64,000 nucleotides of DNA. Source: Pseudomonadota bacterium (GTDB taxonomy: Bacteria > Pseudomonadota > Gammaproteobacteria > Berkiellales > Berkiellaceae). The notes beneath the pieces are model-generated. The model had not been told where the DNA came from. It saw only the letters and a program-made list of their open reading frames with translations, and made no database searches. Of the stretch, positions 7,107-18,357 are shown piece after piece (position 1 is the stretch's first letter; each line of letters starts with the position of its first letter). The stretch spans positions 1-64,000 of the forward strand of contig JAFECS010000008.1 in NCBI GenBank assembly GCA_018241965.1. Direction: 5' to 3'. Made by a program: the position numbers and the translations under genes.

Positions 7107-8393
7107 ATGACAACACCCATTTCCGAAAAAGAGCACGCTGTTTTAGTCGATAAATTAGCCAGCCAATGTGTTAAATGTGCATTGTGCCTACCCCATTGCC
7201 CAACTTATGAACTCACACAAGATGAGAATGAATCGCCGCGTGGACGCATTGCCTTGTTCCAAGCCCTCGCACAAGAAAAATTACCCCTGACAGAAAAAGC
7301 AAAATCTCATCTGGATCAATGTCTTGGCTGTCGTGCCTGTGAGCGTGTTTGCCCCGCCCATGTAGAATATGGCCAGTTGCTTACGCTGGGGCGTGCTCTT
7401 ATTCCAGAATTACCAGCAAAAGCCCCCTTAAAAAAATTATCCCTAAGTACAAGATTTTTAAGTTGGGTACTAACGCAAAACACCATGAACCGCGCCTTAC
7501 AATGGGTTCTTTGGGTACTGCAAAAAACGGGATTAAGAAATGTTGCGCACCTTATTAAATTGCCAAGCCTTCTAGGGATAGGAACGCTAGAATCCATTTT
7601 GCCCAAAGTGCCTCCTCCTCTGAAGCTACTCCCTTTCTATGAAGCGCTGGGACCAAAACAAGGCAGTGTTTCTTTATTTACGGGTTGTTTATCTTCACTT
7701 TGCGATCAAGAAACTACTCTCGCCAGTATTTGGGTTTTGCGTCATCTGGGCATGGATGTCACTATCCCAACAAACCAAACCTGCTGCGGCGCCATCGCAA
7801 CCCATGCAGGAGATATTCAAGAAGCACATCGTTTGGCCAAACAAAATTGCCAAGTTTTTTTGGACCAAAACATTGATTACGTTGTGACCACAGCTACCGG
7901 ATGTAGTGCTGTGTTGCAAGAATATGCTTCACATTTTAGTTTTTCATCTGATTTAAAGGTCAATGCCTTTCCTGCATTTTCTAACAAAGTCACTGATATC
8001 ATCACCTTTATACAAAATCATTGGCCTGCTACTTTAACATTGTCACCTGTAAAAGGCCTGGCAATATTACATACGCCTTGTACGCGCCGTAATGTTTTAA
8101 AATCTCCACGCGATCCTGAACAATTGCTCACTAAGATCCCACAATTAACCTATAAAACCTTTACTTCCCCACATTGCTGCGGGGCAGCGGGCACATATAT
8201 GCTCGAACATCCACTCATTGCTGAAGAATTAGCTCAAAATTTACTTAAGGACTTAGCTAATTTAGAAGTTAACTTTATAGCAACAACCAATATTGGTTGC
8301 GCTTTACACCTCAACAAAGAGGTTAAAAAACGTTATCCTCAGGTGAAAGTTGTCCACCCAATAATTCTCTTAGCCAAAGCTTTAGGTTTTTAA
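7107..8393 (+). CDS. glcF: Glycolate oxidase iron-sulfur subunit (GlcF-like)
   Basis: A 428-residue protein with two N-terminal 4Fe-4S ferredoxin motifs (CVKCALCLPHCPTY and CLGCRACERVCPAHVEYG) followed by two cysteine-rich CCG domains (LFTGCLSSLCD...TCCGAIATHAGD and LHTPCTRRN...HCCGAAGTY). This is the layout of GlcF, which passes electrons from the flavoprotein subunits GlcD/GlcE of glycolate dehydrogenase to the quinone pool. No glcD or glcE is adjacent, so an alternative 2-hydroxyacid dehydrogenase partner is possible. Confidence 0.85.
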   Translation: MTTPISEKEHAVLVDKLASQCVKCALCLPHCPTYELTQDENESPRGRIALFQALAQEKLPLTEKAKSHLDQCLGCRACERVCPAHVEYGQLLTLGRALIPELPAKAPLKKLSLSTRFLSWVLTQNTMNRALQWVLWVLQKTGLRNVAHLIKLPSLLGIGTLESILPKVPPPLKLLPFYEALGPKQGSVSLFTGCLSSLCDQETTLASIWVLRHLGMDVTIPTNQTCCGAIATHAGDIQEAHRLAKQNCQVFLDQNIDYVVTTATGCSAVLQEYASHFSFSSDLKVNAFPAFSNKVTDIITFIQNHWPATLTLSPVKGLAILHTPCTRRNVLKSPRDPEQLLTKIPQLTYKTFTSPHCCGAAGTYMLEHPLIAEELAQNLLKDLANLEVNFIATTNIGCALHLNKEVKKRYPQVKVVHPIILLAKALGF

Positions 8394-8574
8394 TCAAGGG
8401 CACTACCATTTGCCATAAAGTGTGTTATCTTTATACGGTTAAATAATTTGAGCAATTATTTGAAACGTAAGTGTCGGTTGCTGTTTGCTAATCCATATTG
8501 ATAATGAGAATATGGCTCTTGGTAAGGGATAAACCGAACCTTTTAAAAGTGTGTGACTAAGGAGAGTACTTATA

Positions 8575-9036
8575 ATGGCTAAAAAGAAGGCAAAAAAAGC
8601 AAAAGCAGTCAAAAAACCAGCTCGTAAGGTTGCTGCTAAGGCAAAACGTGGTGCGGTTAAACGTGCTACCGCTAAGCGCGCAGCTAAACCAGTTGCTGCT
8701 AAGAAAGCTTCCGGACCTATCTCAGTTGGTCGTAAACCTTTCAGCAAATCACAATTCGTTTCTGAAATTGCTGAACGTACCGGCATAGCAAGAAAAGATG
8801 TTACTGCGATGATGGAAGTTGTAGGCAGCATCATTGACGCTCACTTACAAAAATCCGGCCCAGAAGTGTTCTCCTGGCCTGGTATGTTTAAAATCCAAGT
8901 TATCAAAAAGCCTGCGACCAAAGCGCGCCAAGGCATCAATCCTTTCACCGGTGAAACCATGATGTTCAAAGCAAAACCTGCTAGCCGTCGTGTTAAGATC
9001 CGTGCATTGAAACAACTCAAAGCAATGGCTGCTTAA
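8575..9036 (+). CDS. HU-family DNA-binding protein with a histone-H1-like tail
   Basis: 153 residues. Residues 1-47 are almost only Lys, Ala, Arg and Val (KKKAKKAKAVKKPARK, and so on), resembling bacterial H1-like proteins. Residues about 55-153 form an HU/IHF-type domain: FSKSQFVSEIAERTGIARKDV, then FSWPGMFKIQVIKKPATKAR and NPFTGETMMFKAKPASRRVK, the DNA-binding beta arm and C-terminal helix. It should compact or organise the nucleoid. A good RBS (AAGGAGAG) lies 10 bp upstream of the ATG. Own terminator, so monocistronic. Role in a developmental cycle is only inferred by analogy. Confidence 0.85.
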   Translation: MAKKKAKKAKAVKKPARKVAAKAKRGAVKRATAKRAAKPVAAKKASGPISVGRKPFSKSQFVSEIAERTGIARKDVTAMMEVVGSIIDAHLQKSGPEVFSWPGMFKIQVIKKPATKARQGINPFTGETMMFKAKPASRRVKIRALKQLKAMAA

Positions 9037-9058
9037 TCAGCAAGTTTGCAAAAAAAAA

Positions 9059-9082
9059 GGGGCCGATTGGCCCCTTTTTTTT
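9059..9082. terminator. Bidirectional intrinsic terminator between the HU-like gene and feoB
   Basis: Stem GGGGCC (9059-9064), loop GATT and stem GGCCCC (9069-9074), with eight T after and nine A before it. It serves the plus-strand HU-like gene and the minus-strand feoAB operon. Confidence 0.9.
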
Positions 9083-9089
9083 GATGTGA

Positions 9090-11369
9090 TTATTTCAAAA
9101 GGATCGGCGTTGGAAAAAGTCTTGGCAAATATCTTTTGCCGTAGTAACGGATCCCAACTACTGCGCCTATTCCAATACTCATCCAGGCAAGCACCCAGAG
9201 GCTTGAAGTCAAAGGATGATCTTCAAACGTGGCACATTGGTAATAAATAACCGCCATGGCATAAGCAAGCCCTGTGGTCCAACACACTGAAAAAAGTGTC
9301 CAGCCCTTTTGCACTTCACGCACCATCGCTGCAGTGGCTGAAACACAAGGAAAATAAAGCAATACAAATAATAAATAGGCAAAGGCATTTGCTTGCCCAT
9401 TAAACCGTCGCACCATTTCACCATAGATATGATGGTTTAGCTCTTCTGTGGGCGAATTGGCTTGTATAGGATTGCGCCATGCTCGAGAAAGTTGTGCCAA
9501 GTTAGCTGGAATCGTTGCCAATGCTTGGCGCAAACTCGCAGCCAGTACAAAAGGTGGCTTAGTGTCATCTTTTGCTTTTTCAACATACAATGAATTTAAA
9601 GTGCCAATCACCACTTCTTTGGCTAAGATCCCCGTTAATAAACCAACCGCTGCTGGCCAATTTTCTTCTTCTATACCCAATGGCTTAAACACGGGCACCA
9701 AAGCCTTGCCTGCCACAGCAAGTATCGAGTTTTGATTGGGCTCATCTAACCACTGCCCTTTAATACTGATGCTATTTAAAACGCCTATCACAATACACAC
9801 TGGCAAAATCAGTTTACCGGCATTCACCACAAAACGGCGCAAACGGTGCCAACAATGCAACCAAAGCGATCGACCATGCGGCCATTGGTAATCCGGCATT
9901 TCTAACACTAAAGGCGCCACTTCTCCTTTGAGGAGCGTTTTTTTCAGTAATAAGCCTGTTAATACGGCCATGAAAATGCCGATCACGTAGAGTAAAAAAA
10001 CAATATTAGGTCCGCCTACCGGAAAAAATGCTGCCACAAACACAGTGAAAATTGCTAACCTTGCCCCACAAGACATAAACGGACTCATCATTACTGCTAA
10101 GATCCTGTCACGTTTATTCTCTAAAGTACGCATGCCCATTATCGCCGGGACATTACAACCAAACCCCACAATCATCGGCACAAAAGATTTCCCAGGTAAC
10201 CCCAAGGTGCGCATGAATCTATCAATCACAAAAGCAGCTCTGGCCATGTACCCTGAATCTTCCAGGAAAGCCAATGCTAAAAACATCGCACCGATCACGG
10301 GAATGAAAGTAAGAATAGTACTGATACCTTTACCTACCCCAGACACTAACAACGCCATCAACCAAGCGGGGGCACCCAGTTTGCTCAAAAGCTCAGCAAA
10401 ACCTTCCACAAAAAGAGCATTAGAGCTCAACTCAAAGAAATCTTGAAAGGCACCGCCAATATTAATGGCAAAGAAAAATAGTGCATACATGACAGCAAAG
10501 AAGAAAGGGATGCCAACATAACGGTGACACGCTATGCTATCGAGCATTTCTCCCCACTGTGATCGGCTTCTTTGTTCTTTTTTATCTGTTTTGCGAGATA
10601 AAGCAATAATTTTATCAATAAATTGATAGCGGCTACTTGCAATCAACACATCCGCATCAGTGTCGGTTTGCGCTAATATATGCTGTTTTGCAAGGTTAAC
10701 TATTTCGCTATGTTCGCTTAACTCACCTTCGAGCCAACGAACAACTTGATAGCGTGGTGCTTGACATGTATTTTCAAGCAGCTGAATTTGTTGTTCCACA
10801 ACTGGCGGATAAGTTATTTTACAACCAGAGATGCTTGTCTGATGCGCTACTATTTCTTTTAAACTTTCAAGCCCTATTCCGCTTCTGGCTACCAGGGGAA
10901 CAACCTTACATCCTAATGCCTTGGCAAGTGATTCAATATTGATTTGATAGCCTGCTTTTTCCATTAAATCCATTCGGTTTAAAGCAACGACAACCGGCAA
11001 ATTTTGCTCAAGCAATTGTAAGGTGAGATATAAATTACGCTCTAAATGATGCGCATCGACCACATTAATTAATTGACCAGAAAAATCTTTTAAAAAAGAA
11101 GAGGTAATTGTTTCATCGTAGGGGCATTCAAGGGGGGGCTTGGTTAATGTATATGTGCCCGGCAGATCAATAACTTCCATGCGCTTAGCGCCTAGCCAAA
11201 AATGCCCTGACAAACTTTCTGTTGTCACCCCAGACCAGTTACCAACGTGTTGTGTTGCTCCGGTTAAGGCATTAAATAACGTTGTTTTACCACAATTAGG
11301 ATTCCCGACAAGCGCAATTTGTAAGGGGGCTGGTTGTTTGTTTTTCGCTTGGGTGCTTGCCATGGGCAT
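9090..11369 (-). CDS. feoB: Ferrous iron transporter FeoB
   Basis: Inner-membrane Fe(II) permease with a cytoplasmic G domain. The G motifs are GNPNCGKTT (G1), DLPGTYTL (G3) and NRMD (G4); the membrane half carries the gate segments GFGCNVPAIMGMR and PFMSCGARLAIF with their conserved cysteines, and about ten hydrophobic segments. I choose the ATG at 11369 (759 aa); an in-frame TTG lies at 11375 and a second ATG at 11363. All of these lie within the end of feoA, so the genes overlap by about 74 bp. Operon feoAB, no feoC seen; likely iron-regulated. Confidence 0.95.
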   Translation of the reverse strand: MPMASTQAKNKQPAPLQIALVGNPNCGKTTLFNALTGATQHVGNWSGVTTESLSGHFWLGAKRMEVIDLPGTYTLTKPPLECPYDETITSSFLKDFSGQLINVVDAHHLERNLYLTLQLLEQNLPVVVALNRMDLMEKAGYQINIESLAKALGCKVVPLVARSGIGLESLKEIVAHQTSISGCKITYPPVVEQQIQLLENTCQAPRYQVVRWLEGELSEHSEIVNLAKQHILAQTDTDADVLIASSRYQFIDKIIALSRKTDKKEQRSRSQWGEMLDSIACHRYVGIPFFFAVMYALFFFAINIGGAFQDFFELSSNALFVEGFAELLSKLGAPAWLMALLVSGVGKGISTILTFIPVIGAMFLALAFLEDSGYMARAAFVIDRFMRTLGLPGKSFVPMIVGFGCNVPAIMGMRTLENKRDRILAVMMSPFMSCGARLAIFTVFVAAFFPVGGPNIVFLLYVIGIFMAVLTGLLLKKTLLKGEVAPLVLEMPDYQWPHGRSLWLHCWHRLRRFVVNAGKLILPVCIVIGVLNSISIKGQWLDEPNQNSILAVAGKALVPVFKPLGIEEENWPAAVGLLTGILAKEVVIGTLNSLYVEKAKDDTKPPFVLAASLRQALATIPANLAQLSRAWRNPIQANSPTEELNHHIYGEMVRRFNGQANAFAYLLFVLLYFPCVSATAAMVREVQKGWTLFSVCWTTGLAYAMAVIYYQCATFEDHPLTSSLWVLAWMSIGIGAVVGIRYYGKRYLPRLFPTPILLK

Positions 11370-11592
11370 ACTCAACTTCTATTTGTTGACATTCTTTCTT
11401 GCGCAAACTAAGGGTATACCCTCTTAACAAAATTTGCAGGGGATCCCCTAAAGGAGCTACACGTAAAATGGTTATTAGTACGCCTGGCGTTAGCCCCATG
11501 GCCAATAGCTTTTGCCTAAACCCTTGTGCATGCTGACCAAAGCCCTTCATACGCACGGGTTTGCCTATAGGAATGGCGTCTAAGGTGAGCAA
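11296..11592 (-). CDS. feoA: FeoA, SH3-like accessory protein of Fe(II) transport
   Basis: 98 residues. The SH3-like core LTLDAIPIGKPVRMKGF...FRQKLLAMGLTPGVLITILRVAPLGDPLQILLRGYTLSLRK is typical of FeoA, which interacts with FeoB. The core ends near residue 80; the last 18 residues are read through the start of feoB in another frame and are probably dispensable. Preceded by a candidate Fur box. Confidence 0.92.
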   Translation of the reverse strand: MLTLDAIPIGKPVRMKGFGQHAQGFRQKLLAMGLTPGVLITILRVAPLGDPLQILLRGYTLSLRKKECQQIEVEYAHGKHPSEKQTTSPLTNCACRES

Positions 11593-11628
11593 GGTGCATT
11601 ATCCCTTATCAGATCCGATATGACTAAT

Positions 11629-11647
11629 ATTAATGATAATTATTCGC
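11629..11647. promoter_or_regulatory. Candidate Fur box upstream of feoA
   Basis: This 19-bp site contains ATGATAAT at its core and agrees with the GATAATGATAATCATTATC consensus at 14 of 19 positions. It lies 37 bp upstream of the feoA start, as expected for iron repression of feoAB. Binding is inferred. Confidence 0.6.
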
Positions 11648-11709
11648 ATTTACAAGTAAACAAGGGTGAATGTGTACACACAAGGGACAAAGCTACAGAC
11701 TCATCTCAT

Positions 11710-11783
11710 CGTAGGGGCGCAGCCTGTCTGCGCCCATCAAGCCGTAATTTTATAGGGCGCATACAGGATGCGCCCCTACAAAG
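11710..11783. repeat. REP/MITE-like repeat (copy B)
   Basis: Bounded by inverted ends TAGGGGCGCA and TGCGCCCCTA. The left arm reads GGGGCGCAGCCTGTCTGCGC and the right arm GGGCGCATACAGGATGCGCC, so each arm is itself an imperfect hairpin. About 30 bp separate the arms. Same family as copies A and C. Confidence 0.8.
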
Positions 11784-11815
11784 ATTAAAAATATCTCAAA
11801 TATCCGAATAATTTC

Positions 11816-12906
11816 TCAAGGCAAATGCGGCTTAGCCATATAAGCAAGTGTTTGCATTTCAGTTAGCCTGCTAATTGTTCTTTTGAATTCAAATTCATGC
11901 CTTTTGCCTTGATATAAATTTGCTAAAGGCACTTCTGCCGAAATTATCAAAGTCACATGGCGTTCATAAAACTCATCCACCAAGGCGATAAAGCGTAAAG
12001 CGACATCTTCCATCTGTTCAGTCAAGGCTTGTACCCCACTGATAAACACTGTTTTAAAACAACGGGCAATTTCAATGTAATCGCTTGTAGAGCGTGCTGT
12101 TTTACACAAAACATCAAAGCTAAACCACACAACGCTTTGCGCCCACTTTAAAGTGCTGATTTCTCTGTCATTAATGGTCAACATTTTATTTTCAATACTC
12201 TCAAACGGGGCAAGCTCTTTAAAATAGCGCAGCATCTTTTCTTGGGACGTAGCATCTAATGGATAATGATATAAAGAAGAATGTGCTAAATGTTTTAAGC
12301 GATAATCCTCGCTGCCTTTTATTTCTACCACTTGCGTATGTTGATGAATTAAAGCAATAGTAGGTAAAAATTTTTCACGTTGTAAACCATTATGATACAG
12401 ATCTTCTGGCGCTAAATTCGACGTTGCCAGCAAGGTGACTCCTTGATGAAATAAATGTTCAAAAAGCTCTGCCAAAATCATCGCGTCAGCAATATCTTTG
12501 ACATAAAACTCATCAAAACATAACACCCAAGAACGGCTTGCAAACTCACTGGCTATGATTTTAAGCGGAGAAGCTTCACCTTGATGCTTCGTTAACGCCT
12601 GATGTACAAACTGCATAAACCGATGAAAATGAAGACGTGTTTTTTGTTCAAAAGGAATGGTCTGATAAAATAAATCCATTAAAAAAGTTTTACCCCGCCC
12701 CACCGCACCCCACAAATATAATCCTTTTACAGGCACTTGGCGAAGTCCTAAACTACGAAACAAACTACTTTTTGCTAAGAACAGATAATCTTGTTTTGTT
12801 AACATCTCATGATAAAGTTTATCTAAACTAACCAGGATCTGCTCTTGAGCGGCATCTAAGGTAATTTTACCATTTTGACAATAACTGTGATAAAGCGCTA
12901 ACGGGC

Positions 12907-12910
<4 letters not shown>
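11816..12910 (-). CDS. zapE: Cell division ATPase ZapE (AFG1-like)
   Basis: 364 residues. Walker A is GAVGRGKT (residues 68-75), followed by FLMDLFYQTIPF and the ZapE/AFG1 signature RLHFHRFMQFVHQ. Walker B is WVLCFDEFYVKDIADAMIL, sensor 1 LLATSN. ZapE associates with the constricting Z ring in E. coli and AFG1 homologues act on membrane proteins in mitochondria. Its ATG overlaps the stop of the preceding hydrolase gene, so it is the last gene of the minus-strand envelope operon. Confidence 0.93.
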
Positions 12911-15060
<2,150 letters not shown>

Positions 15061-15088
15061 AATTATTTCCCAATAAATTATAACGAGG

Positions 15089-16936
15089 TCATTGACTCAA
15101 AGCGATGTTCTGCTGGCTTTCTTTGAAACCAATAGTTTGAACTAAATCATTTAAGCAAGGATCATTTTGTAGCTGCGTTTTATTAATTTTATAAGTTACA
15201 AAGCTAAACCTGTTTGGTGCATAAGCGATTTTCTCAAATGCACTTGGGCACTGGCCAATCACTTCCGATAATACAGCCGAGCCTGGACCATCGATTACAT
15301 TTTCGTTAACAGTAAATACATAATCCGGATTCTTTCTTTTTAATTCATCAATTAACGCTGCTTTGTTATACGTTTCATAACGCGGATAATCAGGTGTGGT
15401 TAATTGTGTATGCTTATAGAACAAACCATAGATATAACGCGATGGCACCCAAAGTAATGCTGAGGGATCGGAATAAACAGTAGCATAGATAAAATCAGAA
15501 TCTTTGCCGAAATAGCGTTGTAAACTTAAACGACCACCAGAATATAAACTTATTCTACCTTTCTCTACCCAAGCCCCTTGCACAAACAGCAATCCCCCCA
15601 TCACGACACTGACAAAAACGATACCTAGAAAACATTGTTTTTGTCTTTGTGCAAGCCAATTCCAAAAGCGTTGCCAACCTTCCCAGCTGGTTATTTTTGC
15701 TGGCAATGCATAACCACTGGCGGCTATCACAAAAAAGGCAAAGGCAATTAAATGCTGTCCTAAACGCAAGTGATAAGCCCCAAATAAAAACCAACACAAC
15801 ATACTGGGGATCATGAAAACAATGACCATGTTGCGTAAAGTTTTATCAGTCTTACAGCTTATCCACGCTGTTAAAAATAATAAAAATAAAAAGGGCTGAT
15901 GGATAAAATATTTATTAATAGAGAACCATAGCTGAGAAATAAGATCTCTATTTGCCGTTGAAAGCCAAAGTACACCACGGTTATGGTGAAATTCCCTTCC
16001 CTCACCTAATACCCACCATAAGCCGCCAGCAATGAGCAGCATCGCCAAAAAGTAATAAGGCTTTTTGGATTGCTCTTTTACCGTAAAAATTAACAACACC
16101 GGCAGTGAGAAAAGCACCCATAGTAAAGCTGGTTGTTTAGCATGTGCCGCCGTAATTGCACATAAAACTGACCAAAGCGCTAACATCAAGGGGTTAATAT
16201 GGAACACGGGCTTTTGTTGACTTTGCCAAAAGAGTGCAACAGAAACCAATAAACAACCGCTCATCACCGGATCAGCATAACCATCATCAAAGAATTGCTC
16301 TAATCCAACAAAAGCTAATACATACAATAACAACACTAAATAAGTGCCTAAATGAGCAGCCATGCGTTGTCTATAAGCCATGGCAATGGCCGTTAACATG
16401 GCAAAGGGGAAAATAACCAAAGTTGCCCGTACCGGTAACTGTAACTCCAGATCGCCCACGATGTGATAACAGAACGCTAATATTTTTGGAAAAAGTTGCG
16501 GATAAGGCGCGCCGGTATGAGAAAAATCTATAGGTTCAAGAAAATAATGCTGGATGGCCCAAAAATTCCAGCTATAAATTTCATCCCCACGTTCAAAAGC
16601 ATGGGTGCCTAATTTAATAAAATAGGGAAATAATAAAATAGCATGGAAGATATAGATAAAAGCATCTTGGCTTGACCAGGTAAAGGCACCTTGCTCAATA
16701 GTCCGTTTAAGACGCAAGAGTGCCACAACAGCAAGAACCAGGGCCGTGGCAGTCGCCACGGGGGTGGTCAATACGCCTACCCCAATAAACAGGCTTGCCA
16801 AAAAGTAAATCACCCCCACACTCAAAATAGGCACTGCAAACGCCGTTCGTGGGCTAGTAATTAGCTGCGGAAAAAAAGCTAAACTTGGTAAAGTATAAAC
16901 AAAAACCCAAATCAGCAAGCAATAAATAATATACAT
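15089..16936 (-). CDS. Polytopic membrane protein, GT-C glycosyltransferase-like
   Basis: 615 residues, with about ten to twelve hydrophobic segments in the first 430 residues and a soluble C-terminal part of about 150 residues. The first external loop carries GDEIYSWNFWA, an acidic motif placed as in lipid-phosphate-sugar-dependent GT-C transferases, followed by a long HTGAPYPQLFPK loop. That assignment is a structural inference; no specific family was recognised. The gene starts 3 bp after the mlaB stop and ends 28 bp before ibaG, so it is embedded in the operon. A role in LPS, lipid or protein glycosylation is possible. Confidence 0.55.
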   Translation of the reverse strand: MYIIYCLLIWVFVYTLPSLAFFPQLITSPRTAFAVPILSVGVIYFLASLFIGVGVLTTPVATATALVLAVVALLRLKRTIEQGAFTWSSQDAFIYIFHAILLFPYFIKLGTHAFERGDEIYSWNFWAIQHYFLEPIDFSHTGAPYPQLFPKILAFCYHIVGDLELQLPVRATLVIFPFAMLTAIAMAYRQRMAAHLGTYLVLLLYVLAFVGLEQFFDDGYADPVMSGCLLVSVALFWQSQQKPVFHINPLMLALWSVLCAITAAHAKQPALLWVLFSLPVLLIFTVKEQSKKPYYFLAMLLIAGGLWWVLGEGREFHHNRGVLWLSTANRDLISQLWFSINKYFIHQPFLFLLFLTAWISCKTDKTLRNMVIVFMIPSMLCWFLFGAYHLRLGQHLIAFAFFVIAASGYALPAKITSWEGWQRFWNWLAQRQKQCFLGIVFVSVVMGGLLFVQGAWVEKGRISLYSGGRLSLQRYFGKDSDFIYATVYSDPSALLWVPSRYIYGLFYKHTQLTTPDYPRYETYNKAALIDELKRKNPDYVFTVNENVIDGPGSAVLSEVIGQCPSAFEKIAYAPNRFSFVTYKINKTQLQNDPCLNDLVQTIGFKESQQNIALSQ

Positions 16937-16939
16937 AGC

Positions 16940-17242
16940 TTATAGTTCTGCTAAAGGTAATATACTATCTAAGCCACTGACCCTACCAATTTGCAACATT
17001 TGTTTGGGTAAATTTGTAAAGCGAAGCTTACTTTGCTTCGCGTTACTTTCCCTAATCAATGCCGTTAAAAAAGCAAGGCTTGCGCTATCACAACGGATAA
17101 CAGCACTTAAATTTACTTCAATTTCTTTACCACGGGGAAGCAACTTTTGGCACTGTGCTAATGCCGACATTACTGTATCCTGGGTTAGTTCCCCACTGAT
17201 AATTAAATTGTCATCTTTAATGCTAACTTTTACTGTATTCAC
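16940..17242 (-). CDS. mlaB: MlaB, STAS-domain subunit of the Mla lipid transporter
   Basis: 100 residues forming a STAS domain (LIISGELTQDTV, then IEVNLSAVIRCDSASLAFLTALIREA-like segment with the conserved DSASLA). MlaB binds MlaF in the cytoplasm and stabilises the MlaFEDB complex. Overlaps mlaC by 4 bp. Confidence 0.92.
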   Translation of the reverse strand: MNTVKVSIKDDNLIISGELTQDTVMSALAQCQKLLPRGKEIEVNLSAVIRCDSASLAFLTALIRESNAKQSKLRFTNLPKQMLQIGRVSGLDSILPLAEL

Positions 17243-17859
17243 CGTAGTGGCTTTTCATTATGTTGATGTAAACGATCACTTAGGGAGTCTAAACCTTTTT
17301 GCTGAATTTCCTGCTCAAATTGTGCCTGAAACCCTTTCAATAAACTCACCCCTTCAATACTAATATCGTAAACCAGCCATTCATCTGCTTGTTTTCCCAC
17401 CCGATAATTCACTCTGATGGCTTCTCTGCCTGATTCACGTATGAGACTTGAAACTTGAACACGGTTTTTATCGCCTATGCCACCACGGATAGGTAAGTAT
17501 TCAATGGTTTGATTATTGTAAGCACGAAGCGTACTGGCATATGTTCTTACTAATAAATCTTTAAATTCTTTACTAAAGCGCGCACGTTGTTGTTCACTAG
17601 CGCGTGCCCATGCATTTCGTCCAACAACCCAATGAGCCATCGCATCCCAGTCGATATGGGGAACTAAAATCCTATCGATAATAGGATAGATATGCTCAGG
17701 ATGGTTACGTAAATCTTTGTCATGTTCCTTTAATGCCCCAATCATTTCCTGAGTAACGCGTTTTAACATAACATCCGGTGCTTCAGGCTCGGCAAATGCT
17801 TTTGTCATCAGCAGACAAGCAAACAGCATCATGACAATACGCGAAACATTAAAGTGCAT
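17239..17859 (-). CDS. mlaC: MlaC, periplasmic phospholipid-binding protein
   Basis: 206 residues with a signal peptide (SRIVMMLFACLLMTKAFA, cleavage after AFA). The mature part has MlaC segments such as HIDWDAMAHWVVGRNAW and FKDLLVRTYASTLRAYNN. It shuttles phospholipids between the MlaA outer-membrane and MlaFEDB inner-membrane complexes. No mlaA is in the window. Confidence 0.93.
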   Translation of the reverse strand: MHFNVSRIVMMLFACLLMTKAFAEPEAPDVMLKRVTQEMIGALKEHDKDLRNHPEHIYPIIDRILVPHIDWDAMAHWVVGRNAWARASEQQRARFSKEFKDLLVRTYASTLRAYNNQTIEYLPIRGGIGDKNRVQVSSLIRESGREAIRVNYRVGKQADEWLVYDISIEGVSLLKGFQAQFEQEIQQKGLDSLSDRLHQHNEKPLR

Positions 17860-17886
17860 AAAAAACCCTTAATAATGAGAATGGTT

Positions 17887-18357
17887 TTATTTTAAACCAC
17901 TCGCTTGGCTTGAAAAAAACTTTGATACTAACTCTTCTAAAACAACGGCCTTATTTGTATTTTCTAAGGGGATATGATCTCCAGCTTTAAGAAAATCATT
18001 GCTAAACCCAGGATTGAGACCAATGTAATTATCACCTAACAAACCTGAAGTTAATATACTTGCTGTTGTATCATTTGGCAGATTACTTACTGATTTATCA
18101 ATAAGCAAAGTGACCTCGGCCAAATATTTTTGATCATTAAAATCTATGGAAAGCACTCTTCCAACTGGCACACCTGCAATACTTACCCGTGCCCGTGGTT
18201 TAAGTCCGCCCACATTTTCAAATTCTGCTTTCAAAGCATAGCCATCTTTAATATATATTTCACTTAGTCCGCTTACCTTGATAGCCATCATCATGAAGGC
18301 AGCGATACCTAACAGGAAAAATAAACCCACGGCAATTTCTATTGTCCGTTTCTGCAT
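17887..18357 (-). CDS. mlaD: MlaD, MCE-domain substrate-binding subunit
   Basis: 156 residues: an N-terminal membrane anchor (IAVGLFFLLGIAAFMMMAI) and one MCE domain (YALKAEFENVGGLKPRARVSIAGVPVGRV, then SILTSGLLGDNYIGLNPG). Forms the periplasmic hexameric ring of the Mla complex. Its start overlaps the mlaE stop by one base. Confidence 0.95.
   Translation of the reverse strand: MQKRTIEIAVGLFFLLGIAAFMMMAIKVSGLSEIYIKDGYALKAEFENVGGLKPRARVSIAGVPVGRVLSIDFNDQKYLAEVTLLIDKSVSNLPNDTTASILTSGLLGDNYIGLNPGFSNDFLKAGDHIPLENTNKAVVLEELVSKFFSSQASGLK

Noticed and set aside
10045..10446. Long plus-strand reading frame opposite feoB (133 codons)
   Set aside because: It mirrors the conserved FeoB membrane region, has no RBS or family features, and is explained as an antisense shadow.
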